64,000 nt of DNA, taken from NCBI GenBank assembly GCA_910579675.1, contig CAJTUF010000002.1, positions 62,001 to 126,000 on the forward strand, read 5' to 3'. The notes under the pieces were generated by a model. That model searched no databases, was not told the origin of the DNA, and saw only the letters and a list, made by a program, of their open reading frames with translations. Shown here one piece after another: positions 36,346 to 45,439 of this stretch. Position numbers and translations under genes: made by a program. The stretch's first letter is position 1. Each line of letters opens with the position of its first letter. The stretch comes from an uncultured Muribaculaceae bacterium. GTDB lineage: Bacteria > Bacteroidota > Bacteroidia > Bacteroidales > Muribaculaceae.

Positions 36346-37388
36346 TAGCGTGGAAATATTTTATGCCATACGCCGAGTATGTCGAGGCGCCCCGGAGTGC
36401 GGGCCTCGGCCAGCACATCGACTATGCGGCGGTGGAGGGCAGCATCGCCAAGGCGTGTGGCTTTGTGAAGCATGGTGTTGAGAAGATGGATACCCTTCTC
36501 GCGGGTAGGTTTGTGGTGGAGAAGGCAGAAGCCGAGCTCGGTCGAAAGGTTGAGCTGCCTGAGATCCATCTCGGGATGCAGGCGTGTGAGGTAACGCAGG
36601 GCACGCGACAGATATTGTATGGCCTCGCGGTGGCGTCCCATCTTGGCGAGAGTAAGCCCCTGCTCGGCCATGGAGTCGGCCAACCGCTCCACGGCGTCGT
36701 CCATAGCTCCGTCGCGGGTCTCGCTGAGATAGCGGGATGTTGCTTCCTGACACTCTTTGAGCGCCTCGGCCTGTGCTCCGGCCTTGCGGCACACCTTGGC
36801 CGCCGCGTCGAGCGCCACCACATGGGCCGGTCCGTAGCGGTCGGGATTGGTGCGGGCCAGACGCCCGAAGATGCGGGCCGACTTGTCGAGCGAGCGCTCG
36901 GCGTGTTTAAATTCGCTCCGGGAATGGTAGATCAGGCCCATGTCGTAGAGCAGTGAGGCGAGCACGGCCAGAAACGGCTCGTCCTTTCGCTTGGGCTCCT
37001 GCGCCAGCAGGCTCATGGCTGTGGCTGCGGCCGACAGCGCTGCATCGGAATCATCTTCCGATGCTCTCAGCCCTACGAGCACCTGCATCATTGCGGCGTG
37101 GATGTCGAGGCTCATGCGGTCGGGATCGCCTGCACGCGTGAGAGTCTCGTCGAGCGCCTCTATGCTCTCGATGGCGCGGCGGGTGTCGCCGCTGTCAATC
37201 ATCTGGCGGGCACCGGTGCGCAGGTAGTCGTATATGGTGTTGAAGGGTAGCCCCTCGATGGCGCGCCTCAGCTCGCTCAGAGGTGCCGAGGCAAGGGCGA
37301 GCGAGGCAAGCGGGCCGGTCGGGGTGCCGGCCGGGATAATCAATGGCTGGAGCGCAGTCTGGCTGTCGGGAATGGCGGCAGGATTCAT
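36345..37388 (-). CDS. Tetratricopeptide-repeat protein
   Basis: A 347-residue soluble protein made mostly of helices. TPR-like units occur at about 85-120, 155-200 and 235-300 (for instance A-V-E-R-L-A-D-S-M-A-E-Q-G-L-T-L-A-K-M-G-R-H-R-E-A-I-Q-Y-L). No signal peptide or membrane segment is seen. TPR proteins act as docking platforms. The neighbours overlap on both sides (4 bp with the PfkB-like gene, 1 bp with ribH), so it is tightly coupled to them, but no function follows from that. Confidence 0.85.
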   Translation of the reverse strand: MNPAAIPDSQTALQPLIIPAGTPTGPLASLALASAPLSELRRAIEGLPFNTIYDYLRTGARQMIDSGDTRRAIESIEALDETLTRAGDPDRMSLDIHAAMMQVLVGLRASEDDSDAALSAAATAMSLLAQEPKRKDEPFLAVLASLLYDMGLIYHSRSEFKHAERSLDKSARIFGRLARTNPDRYGPAHVVALDAAAKVCRKAGAQAEALKECQEATSRYLSETRDGAMDDAVERLADSMAEQGLTLAKMGRHREAIQYLSRALRYLTRLHPEMDLRQLNLSTELGFCLLHHKPTREKGIHLLNTMLHKATRLGDAALHRRIVDVLAEARTPGRLDILGVWHKIFPR

Positions 37389-38311
37389 AGATGGTCTATC
37401 GAGGCTTTGCTCACGGCGGTGTCGGCCATTGAGTTGGCCTCGGTGATGATGTCGGAGAGGATGGCCGGCTCAAGACGCTTGAGGGTGTCGCGGGTGATGC
37501 CCAGATCGACGATGCTCGAAATTATTCCGGCCAGCGCGCCTGAGTTCCACATCAGCGAGATGGGAGGGCGCGAGATGGGAGTCGACACCGATATGTCGTC
37601 GTGGAAGAATGTCATCTGCTGGCGGTCGGGGTCGATGTTGATAAATGAGCGGCAGTAAAACTTGATATGCTTCCGGTAGCAGTCTTCAGGATTGCGGGTG
37701 CCGAAGATGTGCTCCAGATCCTGAGTTCGGGTCACCACCATGTCGGAGATCTCCAGATTCTCAAGTATCTCGGGCATCACGCGGGTGATGCGCGGTTCCT
37801 GCTGCTTAAGAAATCCGGGCATATTGATGATGAGCGCCTTACGCTCCACTATATACGACAGAAGTTCATGGAGCCTTGGCCTGACTCTGGCGTCGACTGC
37901 AAAGTAAGATCCAAACACCACAATGTCGTCTTCCGACACATCAGGCCATTTCACATCAAAGCACTCGCTGGGGTAGCGGCGATAGATCATGATCGACTCG
38001 GTGGGGTGGGTCTCATCGACAGGGAAAAAGAGATTTGATGGGGTGTCGCCGTCGACATAGCGGTCGATTGAGGTGACATCCACCTTGTTGGCGGCCAAAA
38101 ACGACACTATCATGTCGCCGATGCGGTCGCGGGCAGCCTCGCCCACATAGCTCACATTATCGTGGAGGGTGCCGAGCAGCGCAGCGGCATTGAGCATCCT
38201 TCCGCCGGGAATGGCGTTGAGATTGCTCAGGGTGGCAAGAGGGTAATTGTTTTGGGTCGACGGGAATACGATGTCAAGCGCACATTCCCCGATAAGGATG
38301 ATTCGTCGCAT
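37385..38311 (-). CDS. PfkB/ribokinase-like protein lacking the catalytic Asp
   Basis: A 308-residue protein with the ribokinase fold. It opens like true family members (IILIGECALDIVF) and keeps the first signature, PGGRMLNAAALLG at 35-47, and the V-F-G-S-Y-F-A-V strip at 132-139. The second signature, which should read D-T-x-G-A-G-D, is ISLMWNSGALAG at 251-262 and has no Asp. The D-x-N-x-R sugar-contact motif is also missing (IINMPGFL). So it is probably not an active sugar kinase. I place the start at 38311, where the motif pattern begins; the frame is open upstream. Confidence 0.78.
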   Translation of the reverse strand: MRRIILIGECALDIVFPSTQNNYPLATLSNLNAIPGGRMLNAAALLGTLHDNVSYVGEAARDRIGDMIVSFLAANKVDVTSIDRYVDGDTPSNLFFPVDETHPTESIMIYRRYPSECFDVKWPDVSEDDIVVFGSYFAVDARVRPRLHELLSYIVERKALIINMPGFLKQQEPRITRVMPEILENLEISDMVVTRTQDLEHIFGTRNPEDCYRKHIKFYCRSFINIDPDRQQMTFFHDDISVSTPISRPPISLMWNSGALAGIISSIVDLGITRDTLKRLEPAILSDIITEANSMADTAVSKASIDHL

Positions 38312-38378
38312 AGTGTGTGGAGATGGTGTGGAGGGTGGGTGATAATCTGAGTGTGTTGTCGGTTGTTCAACCGGCAGC

Positions 38379-38984
38379 TCAGAGGCGGGCCTTATGGCCC
38401 AGATATCCCCCGTGGTGGCGCAGGGCATACTGCTCGCGCGAGAAGCCCGTGAGCCGCATCACATTCACCACAAGGATGTCGCCTATCACCGTCATCATGG
38501 TGGTGGAGGTGGTGGGAGTGAGCCCCAGGGGGCACACCTCTGGAGCTCCACCCGTCGACAAGACGGCATCGGCCGTCTCCGACAGCGGTCCCTCAGGGTT
38601 GCCGGTTATAACTATAATGGGAATATCGGCATAAAGGTTCCGGGCGAGAGTCACAAGTTCGACTATTTCCACCGTTTTACCCGAGTTGGAGATCAGGAGC
38701 ATCACATCATTGGGCTGGAGGATGCCAAGGTCGCCATGTTGCGCCTCCGATGGATGGAGATTCACTGCGGGAGTGCCGGTCGACGAAAAAGTGGTGGCGA
38801 TATTCATGGCAATCTGGCCCGCCTTGCCCATGCCCGAGGTCACGAGCTTGCCCCCCCGGCGGTGTACCCGCTCGATGATCAGCTCTATGGCCTTGTCGTA
38901 ATCTTCGGTGTAGGGTATGGCCGACACTGCGGCGGCCTCGGCGGCCAATATGTCGCGCATCGACTCTTGAATGGTTGCGTTCAT
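38379..38984 (-). CDS. kdsD: KdsD-like arabinose 5-phosphate isomerase (SIS domain only)
   Basis: Would turn ribulose 5-phosphate into arabinose 5-phosphate for KDO of lipopolysaccharide. The 201-residue protein is a single SIS domain: SGMGKAG at 50-56, LHPSEAQHGD at 77-86 and ISNSGKT at 98-104. The two CBS domains of the E. coli enzyme are missing, as is usual in Bacteroidota. ATG 38984 is preferred over an upstream in-frame opening. It is a separate unit with its own good promoter, and its stop is 68 bp from the PfkB-like start. Confidence 0.85.
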   Translation of the reverse strand: MNATIQESMRDILAAEAAAVSAIPYTEDYDKAIELIIERVHRRGGKLVTSGMGKAGQIAMNIATTFSSTGTPAVNLHPSEAQHGDLGILQPNDVMLLISNSGKTVEIVELVTLARNLYADIPIIVITGNPEGPLSETADAVLSTGGAPEVCPLGLTPTTSTTMMTVIGDILVVNVMRLTGFSREQYALRHHGGYLGHKARL

Positions 38985-39058
38985 CTGTTTTATAGGGTGA
39001 TGAGTGCGGGGATGAGCAGCACCGTAGCACCCACAATTATTAGTTGTTATTAATAACG

Positions 39059-39090
39059 CAAAATTACAACAAACACTCCCGCAATCCAAA
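39059..39090 (-). promoter_or_regulatory. Promoter of the SIS-domain gene
   Basis: On the minus strand, TTTG (39090-39087), a 20-bp spacer and TAATTTTG (39066-39059): a full consensus, about 75 bp before the start codon. Confidence 0.75.
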
Positions 39091-39141
39091 AAAAACTTGA
39101 CGGTCACGAATCACAAGAGGACATACGGTTGTTGTAAGTAC

Positions 39142-39336
39142 ATGACCAAGTATCGGAAAATAGGTACGGTAATCGGAGCCGTCATCGCACTGGCGGTGCT
39201 TATTGCCATGCGTTCACAATATGGATATATTGCGGGCCTTAAGCTGTTTGGCCTTGTGTTTATCTACCTCGGCTATTGGATCGGAGGACTTGTAGACAAA
39301 AGAAAAGGAGGGGATGATCAGGGCGACAGTCCTTGA
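39142..39336 (+). CDS. Small two-helix membrane protein, hypothetical
   Basis: A 64-residue protein with two hydrophobic segments (about 7-22 and 29-48) and a charged tail (DKRKGGDDQGD). I do not recognise it. ATG 39142 is chosen since the upstream part of the frame lies in the promoter of the divergent SIS gene. Codon use is less GC-rich than in the neighbours. It may be a real small envelope protein; it could also be a chance frame. Confidence 0.5.
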   Translation: MTKYRKIGTVIGAVIALAVLIAMRSQYGYIAGLKLFGLVFIYLGYWIGGLVDKRKGGDDQGDSP

Positions 39337-39408
39337 CCGCTCATCTGCCATCTATGTGTGCATTGGTTTCTGGCCCGTTTTTTATGACTTGCGATTGTAT
39401 TTTTTGTG

Positions 39409-39416
39409 TACTTTTG
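39409..39416 (+). promoter_or_regulatory. -7 element upstream of the sirtuin gene
   Basis: TACTTTTG, 56 bp before the start codon. TTG 17 bp upstream is closer than usual for a -33 box. Confidence 0.55.
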
Positions 39417-39471
39417 CAACATTCATCAACCCGCATTGGCGGGGAGGTGTTGTAATTCAAAAAAACTAAGT

Positions 39472-40176
39472 ATGGAAAAGAAGAAGAGACTGGTGGTGTC
39501 GACGGGCGCCGGAATCAGCGCCGAGAGCGGAATCACCACATTCCGCGACGCCGGAGGGCTTTGGGAGCAGTATCCGGTGATGGATGTGGCGTCGGCCACA
39601 GGGTTCAGACGCAACCCGGCGCTGATCCATAAGTTTTACAATGAGCGCAGGCATCAGTTGCTGCTTGCCGAGCCTAATGCGGCCCATAGAGCGCTGCATG
39701 ATCTGGAGCGCTTCTATGAGGTGTATGTGATCACTCAAAATGTCGACGACCTTCATGAGCGGGCCGGCTCGACCCACGTGGTCCATCTCCACGGCGAGCT
39801 GATGAAGGTGAGGTCGATTCCCCATCCCGAGCGTGTATATACCCTTTCGCCCGACAGCCTCGACACCTCGGTCGACACCCGCGACGAGTATGGCGATCCG
39901 GTGCGCCCGCATATAGTGTTTTTTGAGGAGGCGGTGCCCATGATGGAACCGGCGGCACGCATAGCATCCACGGCCGATATCTTTGTAGTGATAGGTACGA
40001 GCCTTAATGTGTATCCCGCGGCGTCGCTTATGCAATATGTCAGGCCCGGGGTGCCGGTCTACTATATCGATCCCAATCCGGCTCCGGTGCCGCCCAATGT
40101 GGAGGTGATCAAGGCCACAGCCACCGAGGGCATGAAGATACTTGCCCGCAAGCTGGGGGTCGGAGTGCCCTCCTGA
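39472..40176 (+). CDS. cobB: Sir2-family NAD-dependent protein deacylase
   Basis: Removes acetyl or succinyl groups from lysine side chains with NAD. The 234-residue protein has GAGISAESGI at 12-21, FRD at 24-26, TQNVDDLH at 88-95 and the catalytic His107 in HLHGE. Sirtuins normally hold a zinc ion with four Cys between about 110 and 145; here this stretch, and in fact the whole protein, has no Cys. The PHIVWFGE motif reads PHIVFFEE at 146-153. So the zinc module is degenerate though the NAD site looks intact. Confidence 0.9.
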   Translation: MEKKKRLVVSTGAGISAESGITTFRDAGGLWEQYPVMDVASATGFRRNPALIHKFYNERRHQLLLAEPNAAHRALHDLERFYEVYVITQNVDDLHERAGSTHVVHLHGELMKVRSIPHPERVYTLSPDSLDTSVDTRDEYGDPVRPHIVFFEEAVPMMEPAARIASTADIFVVIGTSLNVYPAASLMQYVRPGVPVYYIDPNPAPVPPNVEVIKATATEGMKILARKLGVGVPS

Positions 40177-40210
40177 AGTGCTCATGCCGGACTGTTAATT
40201 TACGAATGCA

Positions 40211-40256
40211 AACGGCGGCGTCTTTTCCCGGGATGGTGGGAGGTGCCGCCGTTTTT
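40211..40256 (+). terminator. Terminator after the sirtuin gene
   Basis: AACGGCGGC pairs with GCCGCCGTT, with inner TCCC/GGGA pairing, followed by TTTTT at 40252-40256. Confidence 0.85.
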
Positions 40257-40331
40257 ATGCCACATTATGTGAAATTCAACCCAATTGTTAATAACTTTTT
40301 GCCCGGAGTGGCAATTTTATGGGTGTTGACA

Positions 40332-40364
40332 TTTGCAAACCATTGTTTATATTTTGTAACTTTG
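40332..40364 (+). promoter_or_regulatory. Promoter of the dcw cluster
   Basis: TTTG at 40332-40335, a 21-bp spacer and TAACTTTG at 40357-40364. It is 75 bp before rsmH, and no mraZ gene lies between. Confidence 0.7.
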
Positions 40365-40438
40365 TCGGTTGTGAATGTCCATGCGCGGCGCCCTAAGCGT
40401 CAGGGTGTGCATTTTATCAGTTATTGCCTTTATATCCA

Positions 40439-41371
40439 ATGATTTCAGAAGAAGTATATCATATTCCAGCCCTCTTGCCCGAGTGTATGGAGGCGCTTGC
40501 CATCAAGCCGGATGGGATATATGTCGACGCCACCTATGGGGGCGGCGGTCACTCTCGTGCCATCCTGAGCCATCTGGGGCCAGGCGGCCGTTTGCTCGGA
40601 TTTGATCAGGACGATGAGGCGATAGCGCGTGCCCAGACAGACCCGAGGCTCACCATGGTGCACGGCAATTTCCGTTTTCTATCCAACTTTCTCCGCTACT
40701 ATGGAGTGGATCCCGACGGAGGGGTCGACGGCATTCTGGCCGACCTTGGAGTGTCGTTTCACCATTTCGACGATGCCGCGCGAGGCTTCTCATTCCGCTT
40801 CGAGGGCCCGCTTGATATGCGCATGAACCGGCGCGCCCGCATCTCGGCGTCCGACCTCATAGCGTCGATCGACAGCGACGAGCTGGCATCGCTGCTGCGT
40901 CTTTATGGCGAGCTGCCCAAGGCCCGCGCATTGGCCAACGCCATAGTCGGCGAGCGTGCCAAGGCTCCGGTCGACACTGTTGAGCGGCTTGTGGCGATAG
41001 CCGAGCCCTATATCAATCCCAAGGCGCGGCGCAAGGAGCTGGCTCAGCTCTTTCAGGCGCTGCGCATCCGTGTCAACGGCGAGATGGAGGCTCTAGAGCA
41101 ATTTTTGCGGTCGGCCCTGCGTGCTCTCAAGCCGGGGGGACGGCTGGCCATCATCACCTACCATTCGCTTGAAGACAGGCTGGTCAAAAACTTCATCCGT
41201 ACCGGCAGCTTCGACGGCGAGCGCACCACCGACTTCTTCGGGCGCTCCACCGCGCCGCTCAAAGCGGTAGGAGGCTCGAAGCCCATCGTGCCATCCGAAG
41301 CAGAAGTGGAGGCCAACCCGAGGTCGCGGAGCGCCAAGCTCCGTGTGGCCGAAAAGCTCCCGGTCGACTGA
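40439..41371 (+). CDS. rsmH: 16S rRNA (cytosine1402-N4)-methyltransferase
   Basis: Methylates C1402 in the decoding centre of 16S rRNA. The 310-residue protein has the SAM loop DATYGGGGHS near residue 28-37, FDQDDEA, the DLGVSFHHFDD strip, LDMRMNRR and LRIRVNGE, then ITYHSLEDR. It is the first gene of the dcw cluster here. ATG 40439 is preferred to an upstream one five codons earlier, since it gives the family's opening. Confidence 0.96.
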   Translation: MISEEVYHIPALLPECMEALAIKPDGIYVDATYGGGGHSRAILSHLGPGGRLLGFDQDDEAIARAQTDPRLTMVHGNFRFLSNFLRYYGVDPDGGVDGILADLGVSFHHFDDAARGFSFRFEGPLDMRMNRRARISASDLIASIDSDELASLLRLYGELPKARALANAIVGERAKAPVDTVERLVAIAEPYINPKARRKELAQLFQALRIRVNGEMEALEQFLRSALRALKPGGRLAIITYHSLEDRLVKNFIRTGSFDGERTTDFFGRSTAPLKAVGGSKPIVPSEAEVEANPRSRSAKLRVAEKLPVD

Positions 41372-41414
41372 TCCACTTCCCATCCGATTACTCCTCACTC
41401 ACTTTCAAGACGAT

Positions 41415-41765
41415 ATGTCAACTTCCCCATCATCATCATCATCATCGCCACGGGTGTCGTGGCTCAGCCGGCTCCTCTACGGACAGGTGATCTCGGTCGA
41501 TTTTTTCGCCCGCCACTGGCTGGTGATCTTCACAGCGCTGGCCATAATCATGATGTATATAACCAATAAATACAACACCCAGACAAAGATGGAGGAGATA
41601 CGCACCCTCACCCGTGAGCTTGAGATCGTCAAGACCGAGAGGATAAGAGTGAAATCGGCCTACATGAGCCGCATACGCGAGAGCGAGATGCAGATCCTTG
41701 TCGACTCCATGGGGCTTGGCCTGAGCGTCAGCGAGCAGCCCCCCTATCGCGTTACCATCGAATAA
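41415..41765 (+). CDS. ftsL: Cell division protein FtsL
   Basis: A 116-residue bitopic protein of the divisome, partner of FtsQ and FtsB-like proteins and activator of FtsWI. One membrane helix is at about 35-55 (HWLVIFTALAIIMMY), followed by a coiled-coil stretch rich in Glu, Lys and Arg (about 60-95). The identity rests mostly on size, topology and place between rsmH and ftsI, as FtsL sequences drift fast. A Ser run (residues 5-10) near the N-terminus is coded by a simple trinucleotide repeat. Confidence 0.85.
   Translation: MSTSPSSSSSSPRVSWLSRLLYGQVISVDFFARHWLVIFTALAIIMMYITNKYNTQTKMEEIRTLTRELEIVKTERIRVKSAYMSRIRESEMQILVDSMGLGLSVSEQPPYRVTIE
41429..41447. repeat. (ATC)n trinucleotide tract in ftsL
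   Basis: Six tandem copies of ATC read in frame as a poly-Ser run just after the ftsL start. Copy-number slippage would change the run length but keep the frame. Confidence 0.6.
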
Positions 41766-41806
41766 TTCCCCCCCCATCTACTCTCCCACCCCTCCCACCG
41801 ACAGCA

Positions 41807-43909
41807 ATGGCAGCCAAATCCGACAACCGCAAGAAGACGCTCCTGAGATACTTCCTGATCACTATAGTGATACTCCTGTTCTGTATCGCCATAGTGACCA
41901 AGCTGGTCGACACCACCATCATTTCGGCCGACAAATGGAATGAGAAGGCCAACAGTGAGCTCTCCAAGACCACCGTCATCACCCCTGAGCGAGGCGACAT
42001 CCTCGCAGCCGACGGATCGGTGCTCGCCACAAACCTCAGCTTCTACACCCTCCGCATCGACTACCGCTCGGAGCGGTTTATGGAGGGCCGGCTGCGCCAG
42101 CAGATCGACACTATAGCCGATTCGCTCGCCACATATTTCCCCATACGCACCGCAGCGCAATGGAGGAAGCATATCCTCTCGCCCCTCGACAAGCCCGACT
42201 CGCTCCGCCCCAGAGCTCATCGCCTCATACGCAATGTGAGTTATGCCGACATGATGAAGATAAAGTCATTTCCTTTTTTCAACATACGCAACTCCAATCG
42301 CAACGGACTGACCGTAGAAACCACCATGAAGCGTGTGAACCCCTATGGCAGCATGGCCCGACGGAGCATCGGCACTGTGGGGCAGACACTGCAGTGCAGC
42401 GAGATCCACGGTCGCTCCGGTCTTGAGGGAGCGCTCGATTCGCTCCTCTACGGCATTCCAGGTAAGGCCAAGAAGATTCCGCTCACGCGCGGCATTGTCA
42501 ACTGGACCGACACCCCCGCCACTCCCGGCTACAATATCCTCACCACCATCGATATCAAGATGCAGGATATAGTGGAAAACGAGCTCAACAATATCCTCAA
42601 TCATGTCGATGCCGACTGGGGCGTGGCTGTGCTCATGGATGTCAGGACCGGCGACATAAAGGCGATCTCAAACCTCGAGAAAAGCAAGACCGCCGGACAG
42701 GGATATATCGAAGGGATGAACCGCGCCGTGCTCGGCTATGAGCCAGGCTCGGTGATCAAAACCCTCTCCATGATGATTGCCATAGAAGACGGCATAGTGC
42801 GCCCCACCGATGTGCTCTCCACCGGAGCCTCTTATGCCTATGCCGGCGGGCGGGCCATCTCCGACTCCCATGGCGTGGGGTCGATGACGGTGGCCGAGGT
42901 GATAGAGCGGTCATCAAATATAGGCATGACCAAGATCATCACCAAAAAATACGACAGCCGTCCGGGCGACTTTTACTCCCGCGTCAAGGCCACCGGATTT
43001 CTTGAGCCGTTCAATACCGGCATCACCGGCGAGCGCGCCCCTCGCTTCGACTCTGTGCCCAACAATCGTGGCGGCCGCATCACCCTCTCGCGTCAATGCT
43101 ACGGCTATGCCACCGAGATCCCCCCTCTCTACACCCTCTCGATATATAATGCGATAGCCAACGGGGGCCGTTACGTGCGTCCGAGGCTGGTGGGTGGTCT
43201 GCGCGGCGAGGGTGTCGACTCGGTGATGCCTGTTACATATGTGCGCGATCAGGTGTGCTCGCCCCAGACGGCGGCCATCATGCGCGATATGCTCACCCAA
43301 GTGGTGTGGGGCGACCACGGCACCGCGCGCAGTCTCCGCTCCGACAAGGTGAGGATAGCAGGCAAGACCGGCACATGCTACATGGTGTCGGCCACCGGCG
43401 GCTACGACTCGCGCAAGCGTCTCGCCTTCTGCGGATTTTTCCCTGCCGAAAATCCACAGTACTCATGTATAGTGCTCACTTGCCATCCCCGCCAGAACGC
43501 CTTTGGCGCCGCATCCACCTCGGGCGTGGTGCTCAAAAATATAGCGCTCAAGCTGTATTCGCGCGGCATGCTCGGCAACAGCTCCGACTACAGATCGGCA
43601 CCCGACGATGAGAACAACCGCCCCTCGGCCGCCATGCTCTATGCCTCGGCCTCCGACGACAATACATCGCACCTCACCAAGGCCATCGATCTCGGCCCGC
43701 GCCACTCGGCAATACGCAAGCCCGCCGAGACTCCCGGGGGGTCGGTGCCCGATGTGAGAGGCTACGGCCTGCGCGACGCCGTGGCGGCGCTTGAGAAGCG
43801 CGGCTTCAGCGTGAGCTTCAGCGGCTCAGGCTATGTGGCCTCCCAGTCGCCCATGCCCGGCTCTCGGGTGCCCCGGGGCTCGGCTGTTGCCCTCTCGCTC
43901 GTCGAGTGA
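41807..43909 (+). CDS. ftsI: Septal peptidoglycan transpeptidase (PBP3) with PASTA domain
   Basis: Cross-links septal peptidoglycan with FtsW. The 700-residue protein has a membrane helix at about 22-42, the PBP dimer domain, and the transpeptidase domain with Ser315-V-I-K318, S369-S370-N371 and K520-T-G. A single PASTA domain closes the chain (about 645-700, VPDVRGYGLRDA). It is 41 bp after ftsL. Confidence 0.96.
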   Translation: MAAKSDNRKKTLLRYFLITIVILLFCIAIVTKLVDTTIISADKWNEKANSELSKTTVITPERGDILAADGSVLATNLSFYTLRIDYRSERFMEGRLRQQIDTIADSLATYFPIRTAAQWRKHILSPLDKPDSLRPRAHRLIRNVSYADMMKIKSFPFFNIRNSNRNGLTVETTMKRVNPYGSMARRSIGTVGQTLQCSEIHGRSGLEGALDSLLYGIPGKAKKIPLTRGIVNWTDTPATPGYNILTTIDIKMQDIVENELNNILNHVDADWGVAVLMDVRTGDIKAISNLEKSKTAGQGYIEGMNRAVLGYEPGSVIKTLSMMIAIEDGIVRPTDVLSTGASYAYAGGRAISDSHGVGSMTVAEVIERSSNIGMTKIITKKYDSRPGDFYSRVKATGFLEPFNTGITGERAPRFDSVPNNRGGRITLSRQCYGYATEIPPLYTLSIYNAIANGGRYVRPRLVGGLRGEGVDSVMPVTYVRDQVCSPQTAAIMRDMLTQVVWGDHGTARSLRSDKVRIAGKTGTCYMVSATGGYDSRKRLAFCGFFPAENPQYSCIVLTCHPRQNAFGAASTSGVVLKNIALKLYSRGMLGNSSDYRSAPDDENNRPSAAMLYASASDDNTSHLTKAIDLGPRHSAIRKPAETPGGSVPDVRGYGLRDAVAALEKRGFSVSFSGSGYVASQSPMPGSRVPRGSAVALSLVE

Positions 43910-43971
43910 TCTAATCTCTATCTCATAACTACCGACAACTCACTCCAGTAACAATTAATATCCTGCAATAT

Positions 43972-45435
43972 ATGCGCTCACTTGCCGAACTCCTCTCCGC
44001 CATCACCGTAGAGGAAATAATAGGCGTCGAAGACAAGCCTATCAACTCTCTCCAGTCCGACTCCCGTAAGGTGAGCCGAGGTGATCTTTTCGTGGCCGTG
44101 CGCGGCGTCAATGTCGATGCCCACAAGTTCATCCCCCTTGTCACTCTCGCCGGGGCTGCCGCCATAGTGTGTGAGGAGCTCCCCGAAAGGCTCGAATCGA
44201 CCGTGACCTACATCCGTGTGGCCGACTCGGCTGTGGCGCTCGGCTTCCTCGCATCGCAATGGTGGGGCAACCCCTCGCGCAAGCTCAAGCTCGTGGGTGT
44301 GACCGGTACCAACGGCAAGACCACTACCGCCACCCTCATCTACGAGATGGCGCGCCTTCAGGGCTTCAAGGCAGGCCTGCTCTCGACCGTGTGCAATTAC
44401 ATCGACTCCGAGGCAGTGCCCACCAACCAGACCACTCCCGACCCTCTCACCATCAACGAACTCCTCCACCGCATGGTGGTGGCCGGATGCTCCTATGCCT
44501 CGATGGAGGTGAGCAGCCACGCCGCCCACCAGCACCGCATAGCCGGCCTCACATTTGCCGGAGGTGTGTTTTCCAATCTCACCCGCGACCATCTCGACTA
44601 TCACAAGACCTTCGACGCTTATCTAAAAGCCAAGCAGAGCTTCTTTGATCTGCTGCCGTCGTCGGCCTTTGCCCTCACCAATATCGACGACAAGGTGGGC
44701 GAGGTGATGGTGCAGAACACCCGCGCCCGCCGCTACACTTACTCGCTCCGCACCCAGGCCGACTTCACCTGCCGCATCATAGAGAGCCGTCTCGACGGCA
44801 CTCTGCTCAGCCTCAACGGCCACGAAGTGCACACACTCTTCACCGGACGTTTCAACGCCTATAACCTCACAGCAGTCTACGGCGCATGCCTTCTCGTTGG
44901 GCTCGATCCCGAAAAGACCCTCATAGACATGAGCCGACTGGTGCCGGTGGCCGGACGCTTCCAGACTTTCCATTCACCCTCGGGCGCCGTGACAGGCATC
45001 GTTGACTATGCCCATACCCCCGATGCAGTGGTCAATGTCATCACGGCCATCAGAGATGTTGTGGGCACACGCGGCAACATCATCACAGTGGTGGGCGCCG
45101 GAGGCAACCGCGACAAAGGCAAGCGCCCCATCATGGCCGCCGAAGCCGCACGCCTGAGCGACCGCGTGGTGCTTACATCCGACAATCCCCGCGACGAAGT
45201 GCCCGAGGAGATCATACGCGATATGGAGGCCGGACTTACCGACGAGACGCGCCCCCGCACCCTCAGCATAGCCGACCGTCGCGAAGCCATACGCACAGCC
45301 ATAGCCCTCGCCGCTCCCGGCGATGTGGTGCTCGTTGCCGGCAAGGGCCACGAAGACTATCAGGAGATCCACGGAGTGAAACATCATTTCGACGACCGCG
45401 AGGTGATAGCTGAAGCTCTTGCCGCAGTAAAGTAA
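43972..45435 (+). CDS. murE: UDP-MurNAc-tripeptide synthetase
   Basis: Adds the third residue to the peptidoglycan stem peptide. The 487-residue protein has the ATP loop TGTNGKTT at 111-118 and the amino-acid-selecting DNPRDE at 404-409. The DNPR form points to meso-diaminopimelate as substrate. It lies 62 bp after ftsI and 4 bp before mraY. Confidence 0.97.
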   Translation: MRSLAELLSAITVEEIIGVEDKPINSLQSDSRKVSRGDLFVAVRGVNVDAHKFIPLVTLAGAAAIVCEELPERLESTVTYIRVADSAVALGFLASQWWGNPSRKLKLVGVTGTNGKTTTATLIYEMARLQGFKAGLLSTVCNYIDSEAVPTNQTTPDPLTINELLHRMVVAGCSYASMEVSSHAAHQHRIAGLTFAGGVFSNLTRDHLDYHKTFDAYLKAKQSFFDLLPSSAFALTNIDDKVGEVMVQNTRARRYTYSLRTQADFTCRIIESRLDGTLLSLNGHEVHTLFTGRFNAYNLTAVYGACLLVGLDPEKTLIDMSRLVPVAGRFQTFHSPSGAVTGIVDYAHTPDAVVNVITAIRDVVGTRGNIITVVGAGGNRDKGKRPIMAAEAARLSDRVVLTSDNPRDEVPEEIIRDMEAGLTDETRPRTLSIADRREAIRTAIALAAPGDVVLVAGKGHEDYQEIHGVKHHFDDREVIAEALAAVK

Positions 45436-45439
45436 GGCC

